A stretch of 64,000 nt of DNA from Enoplolaimus lenunculus (Eukaryota > Nematoda > Enoplea > Enoplida > Thoracostomopsidae). The stretch lies in the NCBI GenBank assembly GCA_030248215.1, contig JASANG010003793.1:1-64000 (forward strand), written 5' to 3'. The position numbers were made by a program, and so were the translations under genes. The notes below the pieces were generated by a model that saw only the letters and a program-made list of their open reading frames with translations, searched no databases and had not been told where the DNA came from. Of the stretch, positions 9,542 to 24,500 are shown piece after piece (within the stretch, counting starts at the first letter, position 1; each line of letters begins with the position of its first letter).

Positions 9542-12500
9542 CTGAAAACAAAATTTTATTAAACCTGAGGCTTACGCAATGGGATACTCCACCCTACGCT
9601 TTTATTGCAGTGGCAAATCGGCTAATTTCTGAAAATGACACAAAACAACAACGAAACAAGCGAAAATACAAACGTTGGCTTTGATTTCTATTGAGAGCTG
9701 CGACTGGGTAGGTCCACGAGATGAAGCAGTGTGGATGATTTTCATTTTTACACATGTTCTTATATATTTGGAATCTTTTTGACTAGAATAATCCAAAGCT
9801 AAAACTTAAAATTGTACTTTTATTTCTCAATCATAATTAATTCAGTATCGAACTTGAAAATTTAAACTTGCTCGTTGAATTCGGAAATAAAATTAGCGAT
9901 ACAGCGTGGCATTGTCGTAGAATGCAAATAATCAGAATTTTTCACAAATATAAAGTACTAAACAACGTGATTGCAAATTTGCAACCTTAAAATATTTCTC
10001 ATGGAACTTTTGGAATGTGTTCTAATATGCATATATATGCAGTCTCTTGATTGTATATGAAACAATCATTACAACAGCTGAAACGCTGACTAAATAACGG
10101 GCCCAGCTTTAATATACAGAATAAGTAGTCTTTAGTCGATCCAGTGTTTGAAAGATCATATATTAAGTATCATATACGTAAACGCTGTTTGCTGACCACC
10201 TGCTTAAGATGGTATTTCACTACCGAATGCAAACAGAACAGGAGATAAACCCGTGACCTTAAATGGCTTGTAGTGATTTAGTTTTCAAAATATTTAACGT
10301 TTTCCGAATGAATATTTTCTATTTCATTTGATGTCTAATTGCAAAATTGGGTCAAAATTTAGAACTCTAAAACATGGAAGGCGCTTTATCAGGGTTGTTG
10401 GCCGGAAAAAATTACCGGAAAAAATGTTTTTTTTCCATTTTTTCCATTATTTTCTGAGGGATGTGGAAAAAATGGAAAAATATTCAACGATTCATAATTA
10501 TAATTTGCAACTAAATATGATATAAAATAACGGTTTTAGACGACATGTAACTAATTTTCATGCAACACATTAACAGTGACCGTTTGTATATGTCCACCAG
10601 GACACATTATATGTCCGAAAAGAGCGAAAATTGCAGCATATGGATATATAAATGGATTTCAGCATTGAAACTTTGCCACGAGATTCAATATAAAACTGCA
10701 TATGCAACTTGTTCGGTTCACTCACCAGGTTTCGTCGACAGTGGGGTGAAAGTTAGGGTGCTCAAAATTGAAAGCTTGCTTTTACTGTATAATTTAACAC
10801 AAGAATACGTCTAGCTTCAACCTCACTTTGCTCGCAAGGTTGCAGCAAATGAGAGGCTTTGATGTCAGAAAAAACCCAAAAGTATCTTGGGATTTAATAT
10901 ATACGTAAAAAACAAGTGTGACTTCTTTAGCTCGCTCCACTCATGAGTTTCTGATGTTCTGACGACTTCCTCCAATTATTCCATCCAAAACTTAAATATT
11001 TAAAATTCGAATTTTAAGATCCCAAATTCCTCCATTGGACTCAAAATGTTTTTGTCGAAAAATTATACAAATTATACCATTTGACACAGGTTGCGGAGCT
11101 AAGACGAATATTTTTAGATGTTTCCCAATCAGACGTCTGCATAACGAATCAGTGATGTATAATTTGTACAACTTATCGAAACATAATTTTTGGGGCCCAG
11201 GGGGCTGAACTTGTGGCCTTAAAAATCGAATTTTAAAAAATTCAGATTTGGACGTGATCAGAGGAAGTCATCAGAAGCTCAAATATGCAAAACTTTCAAT
11301 ATGCAAGCATTTTTGGGCAAACGATGGCTAAGGGTGGGCTAACCGAGCACACAGAAAAAGAATGAATTTTTTCTATTTCTTTTCCATTTTTTCCGAAAAA
11401 AACAACCCTGCGATTTATTATCACCCATGCGATTCAAATTCTAGATGTCCGAACTATAGGGTACCTACTTTTACGTCGTGTAGAGAATATACACTGCACA
11501 TATCCGTACTGTTAAATGCTGTACATCTATATAATTAAAGCTGGAATACCCAACATTATTCGTATTTTAGCAAGTTTTATCATACTTCGTTTACAATAGC
11601 TTGATAGCATATAGACGTGATTGTTCTATAGTTACAAAATTTGCATGCATATTTTTTAGGTATTTGCTGACACTTTTGCGCATTGCGCAAAGTTGGACGA
11701 CTTGTTATGTATCATTTCGCCAATGCAATTAGTATACAAAATGTTGCTTATAGTATACTCTATGAAGGAAAGTGATGATCGCTCACCTGTCCCAGTCCAT
11801 GACAGTAATAAGCAAATTAGACGTTTCGAGTTGATCAGGTAAGATTTCGAACCCAACCAATTCGTTGTAAACTGGATTCAAATTGGCACGTTTGATGGAC
11901 GTTTTTCGTTTCCGGATACGTTTTCGATTGTGGACGTGGTAGATTTTGACGTATGGATCTGAAATATTAATATATAAAAATGCTCCAAAACTGACGTTTT
12001 CAGATATCCTAAGAGCAGGAAGGCAGCCAGACCGAAAGGCTAGAAGTTGGGCAAAAATTAAGACTGATCATGCGACTGATTGGCTTGATTTGCAGATGAG
12101 GGTAAAACTTCTCTTGATGCAGAACCAAAATTTTCAGACGGGGTGCGGCTTAGTAAACTCTCTGGCCAGAGACTAGCGTTTGAACCCCCGAGCCAGCAAT
12201 TTTAGCGGCTTGTTATTATTTTTGCCTGAAAACCAGTTAACGAATCTTTTGCAACTAAATGTTTCGAACAGTGGCGAAATTAATCAGCTGATTGTCACGT
12301 GTAGGTTTTGCCAGCACTACAAATGACTCTTAATAAACATCGCTTACCTGATGCCCCCGTAATATCCATTGGCCTTAAATTGTAAGCTTTGACAACGGTT
12401 AACTGAAACCGGTCGTCGTGTGGATGATAGCATAAATACAGCAACAAATCACCGTAGTCGTCTTTTTCCTAAAAATATAAATTCTCATAAAAACACTTAA

Positions 12501-15500
12501 AAAATTAAGACATTCTAAAAAATTAAAAAAAAATGAATTTGAAATATTTTACTACTTTTAGATTAAGAAAATCGAGTGGATAAAAATCGTTTTACAACGC
12601 CGTCCGTCGTAGGCGGACATACCTGCACCACATTACACCCATTTCAAATTAAACGAACTCATATCATATATCAAACGAAGACGTGCACCAAAACGCTACA
12701 CGTTTCACGTTCGACCATTTCGAAAGAGAAACTGCGATTATTAAATTCATCAAAACTGACCGCAGCAAAAACATGCACGTGTGAATAAAGCTTGTACACT
12801 GCAAAAAATGGTGAGTCAATTTGGCTCTTTCTGAAATATGCTTTTCGTGACTACACAAACTGGGTCAAAATTTGACTCCGCCAGAGGCAAATTGAGTCGA
12901 ATTTGACTCAGGCGGAATCAAATTTTGACTCAGTTTGTGTGGTCAGGAAAAGCCAACTTCGGAGAGAGTCAATTTGACTCACCATTTTTTGCAGTGTACA
13001 TTTTAGATTTTGAATTAATGATCCATAAATTAAAAATTCCTCTTACGTTGCTTGCAATAATGTGTAAATTGTAGTCAGTCCACGAGTATAAATCTGATTT
13101 TTCTAGCAAATCACGCATTATCACAGTTCCGATGAGGTCGTGTCGCGACATTCGGTCGTAGTCATACACTGTGAACTGTCAAATAAGCATAAAAGTTTTC
13201 AAGATGTTTTATTTTTTTGCCAATACAATTGCGGCAAATAAATATTCGCAGAGTTTTCTAATGTTTTAAATAAAAAATAGCACATGCACTGAAATTTTGT
13301 GACATTTTAGATGAATGTCATAATTTTATTTCACATAGGACAATTGCAGCATATTTGTAATGAAAAATTACGAGATATATGTTTATACGTAATTTATAAC
13401 TGATTTTAAGTATAAAAAGAGCGGATACCATTTCCGCTAATGTTTTATTACAGTTCAATAAAGATTTTACGGGATGTCCTAGTGTTTCTTACATATTTGA
13501 GCGGTCTAAGCCATTCATTACGACTTAATGACTTTGTCCTGTAACGGACTCTGATTAGGAATACAGATACCTATTGATTGGTACTCAAAATAACACCCCT
13601 TCATATTACCATCCCTCCTTAGATTTTGAGTCAAAAAGTATGAAATATTTTAATAAATTTGCTCGTGTTTGTTTTCGGTTTGTTTTCAAGGAAAAAGGTC
13701 ACTCAAGCGCTTAGGATTTAAATTGATAATTTTACTCTCCTTTCACGGATGCTGAACACCATTTTGTGCCCTCCTAGAACAGGTCATCACTCTCGTTCAG
13801 TGGTCTCATTCCGCATGAATTAAATTACACCTTTTGGCGTTTTTTCGACTACGGATTCGTACACACTGCTGCTTTAATACTAGAAGTACTTTTTTAATTA
13901 AAAGGGAGTAATAAGAGGAGGTCCATATTTTGAGTCCCAGTCAGGAGTCCGTGAAAGGTATCGGAGGGCGGGCTAAAAATAAATAACAGTCCGTAACTGA
14001 ATAACGAAGGGGGGTACCTGCTGGACAGACCAAATGAATATCAGTTTCCCGCGCTCTGATTCGAGTCGCTACAGTAAAATTCAAAACATACTTGAAGCAT
14101 TTTTGAACATAACGATGCATAGGGAACTGGAAACGAAAACATTTCGTTAAATTCAGGATTCAACGTTTTGTAATGAATTTTCGTTTTGTAATGCGTTCGA
14201 CGGTCTGGAAGCATGTAGATTTTGACGTACGCATCAGAAAAGTCGCGTCGAGGCTGAAAAAACAAAGAAAAAATAAATATTTCTAGAGCCCGTATTCTCA
14301 AATGTGTGTAGCACCAATTACCAGATGGTGATAAGTCTTGTAACTTTCGAACCAGAGAACAGTGAGGTTTGAAATTCAGTACATTGGTTGCATTCAATTT
14401 ACTCTACGTCAGTGTAAATTTTGAGTTCTGCAATTGCATGAATCTGTTAGCTTGAAAACCTATTGGTAACTGGTGATAGGTGCTACACACATTTGAGAAT
14501 GCGTGCACAGAATGGAAAAAAGTCTTAATATAGGATCGCCTAAATGATACGAAAATTATGGTTCTTCGGTTAAAAACATGGATCCACCCACGCGCATCAC
14601 GGGAGCTGGCTTTCCGTTTATGAGGTGGGAGTGTGCCAATATCGCCCGCCATACTTGCCGCCTCCCCTTGCGTTGAACAAATAGCAACTTATATGAACCA
14701 TCTGCCGAAACGTGTCCTTTCAGCACTGTTTCAAAACGAAAATTCGAAAAATTTTCAGTGTTTCAATCGAAAATCAAGTAAATGGCAGTTTTGCCGTCCT
14801 CATGGATTGACATATCACTGCACTTATTGTACAGATGTCACTGCACCCAGCGCCTCTAAATCTTAGTAGATTTAGGCTTTCGGTAGCTAGAATCACATTT
14901 CTGTGAAAATGTGTGAGCTCTCGGGCTGCACAGAAATTCTGGGAATAATATCTCGGCGGAAAGACCCCGTGCAAGCTTGTGTCGGTAGGCACAGCTTTGA
15001 TTCGGAAGGCTCTGAGCCAAAATACGCAGCCCTTGAAGTTTCGGTGTCCCGGAGAGTTGCTACGGGCATGTGTGCACAGGTTGGACAATTGCTGAAAATC
15101 GAAATGTTGAGCAGACTTTTCAGATCTGTCCGGTTGGAGCTGTAAGTGCTCTCGTGGCCCGGAAAGTATGAAAACAGTTCTGAATAGGTGATATTGTGTT
15201 GATTCGAAACTAATTTCAATGTTTTTGGGTTGAAAACAGTAGTTTTGGATAACTCGAATTTTGCGAAATATCGTTTTGATCTGAATTTTACCAAATTCAG
15301 ATATTTTGGCTGTAAAAGTGTGTAATAGGTTTGTAAATGTGCTGAATTTGATGGAATGCATCTAAAAACACTTAATTCTAGCGAAATTTTCGTTTTCTGC
15401 GTATTTGAAAACCTATAGAAAAATTTCGATTACCATCGAAATTATTACGATTATTAGCTAGGTTGAATAGTTTTGTTTTGGCTGGCTTAATGCTTGGATG

Positions 15501-18500
15501 AGAAAATGGCGATGAGTATTGTGTTGTAACGTGTAATACGTGGATGTTTAATTTTGAATTTTGCGTTTTCGTGTATATTGCGGAAAATAGAGTATTTTGC
15601 GTAGGAGGTTTAGATTTTTCATTTGAGTTGGGGTTTGGACTTTTCGAAAACTGTGTGAGACATAGGTTATTTTCGTTGCATTTACCGAAACCGGTTATGC
15701 AAAATTGTTAATTTTGCATAATTTTAAGATTTCCCTTGCCCGCCGCTGACTTGTCTAAAAACCCGAAGAGGCTTGAGTATTGTTTACAACGTTGTTCATA
15801 TAGTTGTATTTTCTGAGTGGTTTTGTGGGCGGATTTAAATTTTGTGCGAGAAAATGCAGAATTTTCGGGGTGTGAATAACTCCCTGCGGCAGCAGCGGAG
15901 TTGGACCTGGGCGACCGGGGAGGATTGGTGTCACTGGTCAGCGGCGGAGTCCCCGTTTTGGTCTGGGTTATCACAAGCAAATCCGCAGATTCGGCCGCTA
16001 CCACGGCCCGAATCGGTTATCCCTGAATTATTGGTAAGAGTTATTTATTTACTTGCTTACACCATGGTCATTGCTTTACACCGGTGTCTAACGGCCCTCG
16101 AGATTATCGAGAAAGTTCAGGCTGGCTTGTAAATTTTCGCATTATTTATTTTTAGCCGTGGTGTAGAATTACAACTAAGATTACTTGTGGGCAATTAATT
16201 TTACTCGGTTGAAATGGCAAGAAATACACCATCCTCCCCGTTAAATCCTGAAGCTGATGAGTTTCAGCCTTCCACCTCTGGGGTTCGGTGGGCGGTAGCT
16301 CACTTAACGCCAGAGGTTGAAGCCGAGCTCGAAGCTCTGCAAATGCGTAACGCCGAGGAGGATGCGCTGGTAAGGTTTATTCTTTCTTTAGTTTGGGTGT
16401 ACTTGTTGCCAGGATTTAGGCGTTAGTTTTCTTAACCCAGTGCTACATGTTATTTTTCGCTAATAAACTAATAGGTCGAGTTCTTGCACATAGTATTTAC
16501 TTCACACATACACGTTTAACCATTCACTTTGATTTCGGGTTCGGGACTACCGCCCCGTCCCCGTTTCTTTGTATATATCGCCGTTGAATTAACCCGCATT
16601 TTTCTCGTGTCCCTGAGTGCTTACGCTAGTCACGCATGCGCTGAGCTTGGGTTGATTCAAATTGCCTGAGTTCTTAAAGGATCTAATTCAGGTGCTAAAC
16701 GAATTTGCGCACCCAAAGAGTTTTACCGATTTGCCGGTGGAAATTTTACCTGAGTTGAATTTGTCGCAGAGTTTTATATTAGTGGCAGATAGTTTTGGTT
16801 CTTGTTCGATGGGATTTTTGTGATGCGACCGAAGCCGGCTAGTTGGAAAGTTTGCGTCGTTTTATGAAATCTGATCCCTAGTGTCGCGATGATATTTTCG
16901 TATGAAGTTTAATCATTTGAAAATTTGCGGCGCTCATAAGCCGCTGTTATTCGCGCCGGCTTAATTTTGCTTGATTGTCACTCGGTAGGGTGACAGGGTG
17001 CATTTTCTAGTCAGATCCGTAGGTAGGATCTTACAGTATGGGTGGTTCGGTTTGCGCGCAGATTTCGGTGATTGGCAACTTGAAGGGACACTTAAGCTTA
17101 AGGTGCTCGGCTGGATTTCCCTTCTTCGGTGGAATACTTTTGAGCTAAGTGAAGTTGCTGTCTCGAAAGATGTGTACAATCTGACTCAGTTATATTGGGG
17201 AGACTACTGATTTTGCGGATCCCCCGTGATTCCCTGTGTTGGTGACTTTGGAACGAACCTACCCCAGTCGCGGGCCTAGCATACTACATCGCATTCGAAC
17301 ATTTTTCAACCGCATAAGCAGAAAGTTGCCGAGGGTAGGCGGCGCCTTTTTACTTTCTGACTTATACTTATCAGACCGCTATATCTAACAATTTGTCGCC
17401 CAGAGTATATTATGAGTGCAAACTGTGTACACAAATAAAATAGCCATTAGGCACGACCAATAAGGTTTTATAGTCAAACCGCCAAGTCGGTAACTAGAGA
17501 GAGGCTAAGGGGGCTTAGCCGCCCATGAAAATTTAGCCCCTCTGAAAAATTGTCAATTTTGCTTCTAAGTTATCCATAATCTTTGTATGCCTCTCCTAAA
17601 AATGGTTAGCTCCACTTGCAAGGTGGCCTAGCTGCGGGCCTGCGAACCAAGCGGTGATTGTATTAAATGAATCTCATCCAAGGTCACCGCGGCTCGAATC
17701 CTAGCTTGAACTTAGATCTTCAGATGAAATGAAAAAAACTTCATTCATTGATACCTTTGCAGGTAAATGTGACGCACGGATCAAATGTAACATTAGCACT
17801 CGATGGATGTAGTCGTAGCGTAACGCGAAGCTTAGTGTTCCCCGGAAACAAGACACTTGTGATTTATCGAGGTCTACGTCGAATTTGATTGGATAATACC
17901 CGGCCGAGGATGTCACACCGTTCGCCTCCTGTCGACTATAGCTGTCAAACCGTGCAGACAGAATATGCGTTGGTGTTGATGTTGCCACTGTTGCTGTTTC
18001 TGTTCCTGATGTCGTTGCTTCTGTTCTTAGTGTTGTTTGTGCGTCTGGCGCTGTACTTGCAGTTATTGCTGTTGTTGTCGCTGATGTTGCTGTTGTTGAT
18101 GTGGCTGCTGTTGCTTTTGTTGTTGTTCCTGTTGCAGTTGTTGCTGAATTGCAATCATTAGTTACATCAGAACTAATTACATTGTCCGAACATGATGCTG
18201 GGTTGAACGTAGATGGTGCTATATCATGGCGATAAGGAGCGGTGGAACTCGAGGGGCGACACGAGTCGCTAGAGTCTGGGCCATTGATACAAATGTCCGG
18301 TAAGGCTTGGTTGTTGCGGTTGTTTGTAGTGTGAGATCGACAACTTGTTTGGGGTCTGGAACCAGGCATGACGTTGCTTGAGACATCATCGTCTGTCAAT
18401 CGATCCATGAGCAGTCCTTCGGTGCTCACTTGGTGCAACTGAAATTACAAACTTTGATCATTCAATTAAAGCATCGGTGAAATTTATGAACCGAATTTTT

Positions 18501-21500
18501 AATTTCTACAGCTCAATTTCAAAATGTGACCATGTCGTCTCTTGGTTGGGCGTTCAAATTCCCACAACATGATCCAATATTAGTGTAAAATAACAAGTTT
18601 ACACTTAGAGAATGCTACATTGAATTTTCCAGCTTTGAGATTGAATTCAACGGAAATAATTTATCTTCAACTCAACGTGCAATAATTGCTGTCAGTTGCA
18701 AGTTTAAATGCATTTCGAATCGATGTATGAACATGCAAAACATCAGTGAGCGCCGTATGTTAAGTTTTAGCATATGCAGCGGACGATTACATTTAACAAG
18801 AGTATACCACTGGGTCCACCGAAAAGTTGTCAATGTATAGATCAGGGAGGTAATAGTAGTATAAGCATTTTACTGACACTAAGTATAACACAATAGTATA
18901 AGCATATTACTAAAAGTCTAAGACAGTCGTATAAGCATATTCCTAAGCCTAAGTCTAAGACAGTAGTATAAGCATATTCCTAAGCCTAAGTCTAGGACAG
19001 TACTGTAAGGATATTCCGAAGCATGAGCCTAAGACAGTAGTATAAGTATATTCCTAAGCGCATGCCAAGCCAAAGTTTAAGCAAAAGGTTCGTTTAATGT
19101 TTAACTTTTATCCATAGCAGTCCCACCGAAAAATGGTCCGCCCCTGATCGATACATGGGTCAACAAATGCGGGGTGGTGTTCGGTTAAAACAGAACACGC
19201 GCTGGTACAGGTTGTACCGTTCAAGATGAGGTAAGTTGTATATTATTTTTCAAAGTCGTTCTCGTTTCGTGGTAGGCGTATGTTTGTTACATATTCAGGC
19301 ATTTTGATAAAGAGATCCTTGACACTGGCCACAAGGGGAAGAATCAAAGGCACTTTGGTTAAAAGTACATAAGAATCAATCATACATGGTACACTCACTT
19401 TCTTTATCTTTGGTGATTGTGCGGCTTTTTCAAGCTTATTTCCCATAACATATCGATAAAATTAGCATTGACTTTTTTTAATTTAGTAAAGAAATTTCTC
19501 AGCAAAACCAATTAAATTGAAACTAATTACATCAAGAGTATACACACCATCTTCGAACAGGAGCGTATTCAGCGAGAAATTTAGAGGACCATCCCGGTTT
19601 GGTTGTGATTAATGTAAAGAAATTTTTGATGTCAGATGGTACTTAACGCTGTTTGTCTATTGTTAAATTTATGCATCATCCACATTAATTATTGTTTGCC
19701 GTGTGGAAGATCCAAATACAATTCCACACCACAGGCTGCAACCGGAGGCGAAAAACACCGGAGCCGGAGGTGGACAAAACTTGCCGCGGCCGGAGGTAAA
19801 TTCAGCGGTAAAAATTCTACTGGAGTCTTAGAGATCGACTTTCTGCAGGAGCCGGAGGCAGACCTTCGGTTGTACTCTGGTACACATCTTCAAAACTTTG
19901 TTTAATTGCAGCTGGAAAAACTAGCAAATGTGAACAGGGTTTTTTTGAAAAGAATAACTCAAAAATAATTAATGAAACGATTTGTAACGCGAGTTGGTAC
20001 AGAAAAGTTGAGCGATTTGATTATCGTTCGAGTCATTTGCTACTATCGTAAATCAAAGCCACTTTTAAACGCAAGATAAACAGAAGTCAATTTTAACTGC
20101 GTCAATTGAACTGTCTTCTGAATTATTTACGCCACAGCTTCGAAGTAACTCATTCGTATGACGATTTGAAAGTAATAACGCGAATAGTTTGGGCACGCCA
20201 TGGGTGGTGCAGAGTGAAATTTCGCAGAAGGTGAAACAGGTTTTGGGTCAATGGGCTGCAGATTTCTGCAAATACATGAAGAGCCCATATTCGCAAATGC
20301 GTATAACACCTGTCACCGGTTAGAGATAGGTTTACAAACTGACAAACATCTGCAATTGCGAAAGTCTCGTTTGAGAATATGGGTTTGTTATTAGAGTAAA
20401 TTTGTATAAAAAATTAAATTTAGCAAATAAAATTTGAAATTCAAAAACAAAAACGTGAAGTTCGTTGGCTACACTGTTTCCAAGAGTATGAGCCTTCCTA
20501 TTTTTTGATATTCTCTAAAATTGTTTTAGCTCTGTTGCGATTATAAACTGTGTATCAGTATTAGAACGGTACTATATATACTTATAGTGCGGAGACGTAC
20601 GTCACCAATCTATTGCCGTCCGTCGTCGTATGTTGGCGTCCTCATACGATTGCTTACGGTGAAGAACTGTGACGTACGGTGACGGTCGGAAACAGAAGGC
20701 GACGGACGGCAACAAAAGGCGACGGACGGTGTCGTACAGCGTACGCTGACGAATGGCTGCGTCCGTACGGCATTAGGCGACGGACTACGCCGGAAAACAT
20801 TAAAAACCATAAAAAGGATAGTGAAACCATTTATGGTGGCGCTTTCGTTTCCGGCGCCGCTCAACATTGTACAAAAAAACCCAAGCGGTGTCCGGCGGCT
20901 CCAAACTCCCATTCTTAAGTACTTTTTTCGCATCATTACTGTCGCAACAAAGAAGAATAATCGCATAAAAGTAAACGGGTGTCGCTAACACACCTAAAAC
21001 CCACAAAAAAACTAAAATTTCGTATTGGAATTTAGACGTTTTGATGCAAAAAATACACTGGTTACCTGCTCGCGTCGCTCGTGAATTTTTTTAGCTATTG
21101 TACCTAAAGGCATATTGCTCAAGGTGAGATGGCTATAACCTTGCTGTGCCAGACTGAACAATTAATTGGAACAACGAGAAAAAGCTGTTTCCATACGTCC
21201 CTGTCTGTGTTTCTCTGACGCTTACAAACAATACTCGTTTTGAAAACCTCTATTTAACGCGACTCAGTTAGCGGAAACAAGCATATAAGCAGCGAATTCA
21301 ACTTCAAACAGATGTCCTACGCATTCAAACTAACTGTCCGCGTTTCTAGATCGTCTTCTATATCAAAGTCAAAACAACAAATTACTTGAATTGGCGAAAA
21401 TAATGAAATTTTAATGAGATTGCACAAACTGTACCTCTGTGTATGGTTTGTGGCTTGTGATTTTTTCTTTACTGTATGTAAAGCTAAAATTATATGACCC

Positions 21501-24500
21501 GACTAAAACAAAAATATTTATTCAACTCAGCACAGTTTGAGCTCGAAAATGAATCCAGCGCGTGTTGCGTTTAAAGTGTAATTCAACACACTTTACGAGG
21601 TAATTTATGGATTGTTTCACTTTTTAATGCTATACCAGAATGTGGTTGTTCGAACTAAGCTAATATTTTCGCAGTATTCCCGCTTGCTAAATTTACGCTG
21701 TCTTTCTCGTGTGTCCGTATTCTCAAATGTGTTAAATGCACACTGCAAAAAATGGAAGTCAAATTGACTCTCTCCGAAATAGGCTTTTCCTGATTACTCA
21801 AACTGAGTCAAAATTCGACTCCGTCAGAGTCAAATTGAGTCGAATTTGACTCAGGCTGAGTCGAATTTTGACTCAGTTTGAGTAATCAGGTAAAGCCTAT
21901 TTCGGACAGAGTCAATTTGACTCACCATTTTTTGCAGTATAGTGACTCGAATAAGAAAGGTTTGACTGATATTTATTTCGTCTCTCCCTGACTAAACCCA
22001 TTCTGACATTCTGGAACCTATTGCCATTCATTTTTCAACCTACTACTGGTATTTTGACCCGATATCTTACACTTATGTAGTTGTCTAAGATTTAACTAAG
22101 TACCTTGTCTTAGAAACATACTTTTATTACTCGTGACCGCTGCTTTGAATATAAGTAACATACGCTTCGAACATCAAATCATTGCTGAACTTTGGTTCAA
22201 GCAGAAAACATTTGAGCAACTGAATTACTGTAATTAGCAGGGTGCCACTGGAGCTAAAAATACCGGAGCAAAACCAGAGGTCAACAAAATTTGCCGCAAC
22301 CGGAAGTGAAGCTGAAAATGAAGCGAAATTGACTTAAAATAATGTTTGATTTGCTAATTTTTGCAAATATCTGTGCGAAGTTGAGTATATCTTTTGATTT
22401 TACTCGTATTTTTTGCAAAATCTCGGTAACTTTTTCTCAAAATTGAACCAAAGGTTGAAACGAAACGCTCCAAACAAATAAATTTTCAAAAACTGTACAA
22501 AAATTTTACAACGAAAATTGCCGGAACTTCAGACAGAAATTCTATCTGTGCCGGAGCCAGAGCCGGAGGTCGATTTTTTGCCTGAACCGAGGGAAACCTC
22601 TCGTTGCACCCTGGTACTTAACACTTTTATGGTCTCTAATAGAACATTCTGAACTGTATCCCAAATACTGTAGTGATCCGAATAAGAGGGGGACTGATAT
22701 TTATTTGGCCTCTCCAGCAGGTACCCCCTTTTGTTATTCGGTTACGGACTGTTATTTATTTTTAACCCACGCTCCGCCACCCTTCGTTACTCAGATATAT
22801 ATCCGGTACTGTAACTATCCGTTGAATTAAACGTTTATTTGTCTTGCGTCAATAGCTTGAGCGATCATGCAAGGTTACTCTTTGGGATGTACTTTCAAAA
22901 TTTAAGTACACATTAAAGATTCGAACTCAATTTTATTTGTTCCTGGAGTCATTTATTCACTACAATTAGGAATAACTGACGCTTCATGGACTCTAATTAG
23001 GATTTAGGGATTCTATCCGATTACGAACTTTTGTTTTTGTTACGGACTCCTATTGATTGGGACTCAAAATGGAAACCCTCCCTCTTATTACCCCAGACTC
23101 TTTTATTCGGCTCACTACAGTACAGACTCTAATTATGGATTCAAGCCCATCCGTTCAAAACCTTACGATTGTCACACTGCTTTATTTGTTCGTAATTTAT
23201 GTGTAACAGGTGTGAACAACACAACCCGTTCTCAGGTTAATATTTATAAACCAGTATCTGGTTGAATAGAACAAAATATAGTAAAATCTTTGTCTGTAAT
23301 GTTGTCAAAAGGAACTGCCAACGCTTTACCCTTATTCGGTTCTTGTCAATAGGATAAAATAATTAATTTCTTTTGGCGATAATTCAATTTTAGTAAATAT
23401 ATTTGCGAAAGGAGCAGAAAATACACAGAAAGAATAAACCATAAAAAACAGGTGTATTTATGTATGTAATGATGTGAGACATGCTTGTCCTAAAACGCAT
23501 ATGCAATCCACGTACTGCATTGGATGTTGCACGCTTTGGCGCAATGGTACAGTGTCCGCTTGAAACTCGGAACGCCTTGTTAGATCCGTAGCCCACACCG
23601 CGCATGCATTTCCAGTCGATTCGTAAAAAATAATGAAATTTGTTGGCGTTTTTTGGATAACCAAGCTTATTTATCTTTTAAGCTTATAATTAGAAAAAAA
23701 TTATTCAACAATATTATAATCGAAGACACTCATTAATCCTTAGTTCTAAAACTGGTAGTCAATCATATCTTGGATTGACATCTGTATCCATTTTTTGAAA
23801 TGTTGTCAGGGGCGGACAACAGAGAAACCTCCGTCCCTTCAACAAACGCATGCGTCGTTTGGCCGAAATTATTACGAATTTGCCAATTCCAAACGTGTCC
23901 TTATCGGCTGTACTGACATTTTTTGATTGCGAACCATGGTATATCGAAACCAAATAAGGATCGATTCATGTTTAAGCAGCGAGCGCTTTAGAGACTCATT
24001 GGCCAATATAAAGAACAGGGGCGGAACAGTATTATAACCATATTCCTAATCCTAAGCGTAAGCCTAAGCCTAAACCAAGTAAAAAATAGTCTAAAGCTTA
24101 AGCTTTACTATATTCTAGTCCCACAGACAAACGTTCCGCCCATGATCTTTACATGGGTCGACACATTTTAGACAAATAAAACCTTAAAACAGCCCAACAA
24201 AACGCAACTATAAATAACTCAACACCGATTGATTTCAAACAGGTATAAAAGCACCGTTCAACGGAAATCACTGTCTGGCGTAAATTGTCTTTAGTTTTAC
24301 GCAGCCAATCAGAAAATGCGCAGACATATAAAATACCCATCGTCCAATCGTTGAAGCAGCACTTTTAGTTGCACTGCCAATCGGGCCCATGTTACTTTAA
24401 CGGGCGTCCAACTTTGTGCTGGATCAATAAAAGAGTAGGTTTAGATTCTAGATTACACTTTTTTGTTTGCGCTTAGGCTTAGGCTTAACCGTCATAGCAG

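Noticed and set aside
17889-18161. Leucine-rich plus-strand protein (LLLLLFLLQLL)
   Set aside because: It is the antisense shadow of the Thr/Ala linker in the synaptotagmin exon.
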